A model generated the notes under the pieces. The model was not told the DNA's origin and searched no databases. It worked only from the letters and a program-made list of their open reading frames with translations. DNA of 64,000 nt from Prado023 sp963714995 (lineage in GTDB: Bacteria > Actinomycetota > Actinomycetes > S36-B12 > CAIYMF01): the NCBI GenBank assembly GCA_963714995.1, contig CAVQQP010000005.1, positions 146,726 to 210,725 of the forward strand, in the 5' to 3' direction. How positions within the stretch are numbered: the first letter of the stretch is position 1; each line of letters begins with the position of its first letter. Shown one piece after another: positions 63,883 through 64,000 of this stretch. Made by a program: the position numbers and the translations under genes.

Positions 63883-64000
63883 GGGACGGAATCTAGCCGG
63901 GGCCGGGCGTCCGAGGCCCAGCGCCACCGGATGAGCCGGTGGACCCCGGCCAGATCTGCGCCCGGAGCCGATCCGCTTCGCGGCTGCCGCGCCGATGTTG
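63883..64000. other. Window end without a recognised gene
   Basis: These 118 bases upstream of the ABC ATPase hold no frame that I can support. They presumably contain its promoter and the start of the next feature outside the window. Confidence 0.4.

Noticed and set aside
1..64000. CRISPR arrays, tRNA or rRNA genes and insertion sequences with transposases
   Set aside because: No regular short-repeat array, cloverleaf-like segment, rRNA-like tract or transposase motif was seen on either strand.

Overview
This 64 kb window comes from a high-GC Gram-positive actinobacterium. The supports are very high GC with many GTG starts, strong GGAGG ribosome sites, TAGNNT -10 boxes, menaquinone genes, a ResB/CcsA cytochrome c system, DUF4229 and 13E12-type (DUF222) HNH genes, and a DosR/DosS pair. 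The gene order around hemA to ccsA resembles Micrococcales or Propionibacteriales, but I cannot fix the order from sequence alone.

Layout. (1) 1-8.3 kb holds cytochrome bd oxidase cydA (cut by the window edge) and cydB on +, then a TetR regulator. The - strand operon cydD-cydC-dosS-like loads the oxidase and encodes a GAF-GAF haem sensor kinase. (2) 8.6-16.7 kb is one tightly overlapping - strand operon: a group 3b-type NAD(P)-linked NiFe hydrogenase (hydB, a cNMP-binding-domain protein, hydG, small and large subunits), its maturation protease and a CtpF-like P2-type ATPase. A DosR-box-like palindrome lies upstream. (3) 16.8-23.3 kb holds a toroid-fold protein, a 1,315-aa secreted subtilase, a LURP-one-like protein and a TRIC-type channel. 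(4) 23.4-28 kb is xdhABC (molybdenum hydroxylase plus its maturation factor). (5) 28-38 kb holds a secreted helical protein, an OmpR-type two-component system, a DUF2202 protein, an ABC-2 exporter with a LolA-like lipoprotein and a ribose-type ABC importer. It ends with a response regulator closely resembling DosR. (6) 39-50.5 kb is a haem and cytochrome c cluster: hemA, hemC, a methyltransferase-HemD fusion, hemB, hemL, a phosphatase, resA, ccdA, resB and ccsA. (7) 50.5-52.6 kb holds small membrane proteins and a glutathione peroxidase/OhrR pair with its operator. (8) 52.6-60.2 kb holds an acyl-CoA dehydrogenase and menA-menE, followed by a second, slightly diverged copy of about 3.2 kb. The copies are separated by a scrap of an antitoxin gene. 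(9) 60.2-64 kb holds a broken DUF222/HNH gene, a DHFR-like reductase and an ABC-2 exporter.

Taken together, most of the window builds or tunes a respiratory chain: quinone (Men), haem (Hem), cytochrome c (Ccs), a high-affinity terminal oxidase (Cyd) and a hydrogenase for low-oxygen redox balance. It also carries both halves of an oxygen/redox-sensing DosS-DosR-like system, placed about 33 kb apart.

A technical caution: at least six otherwise intact genes (cydC, P-type ATPase, xdhB, the sensor kinase, hemC, gpx) each carry a net +1 indel, mostly an extra G in a short G run. These probably reflect uncorrected sequencing errors. The HNH gene carries about seven frame changes. No rRNA, tRNA or CRISPR array was seen.
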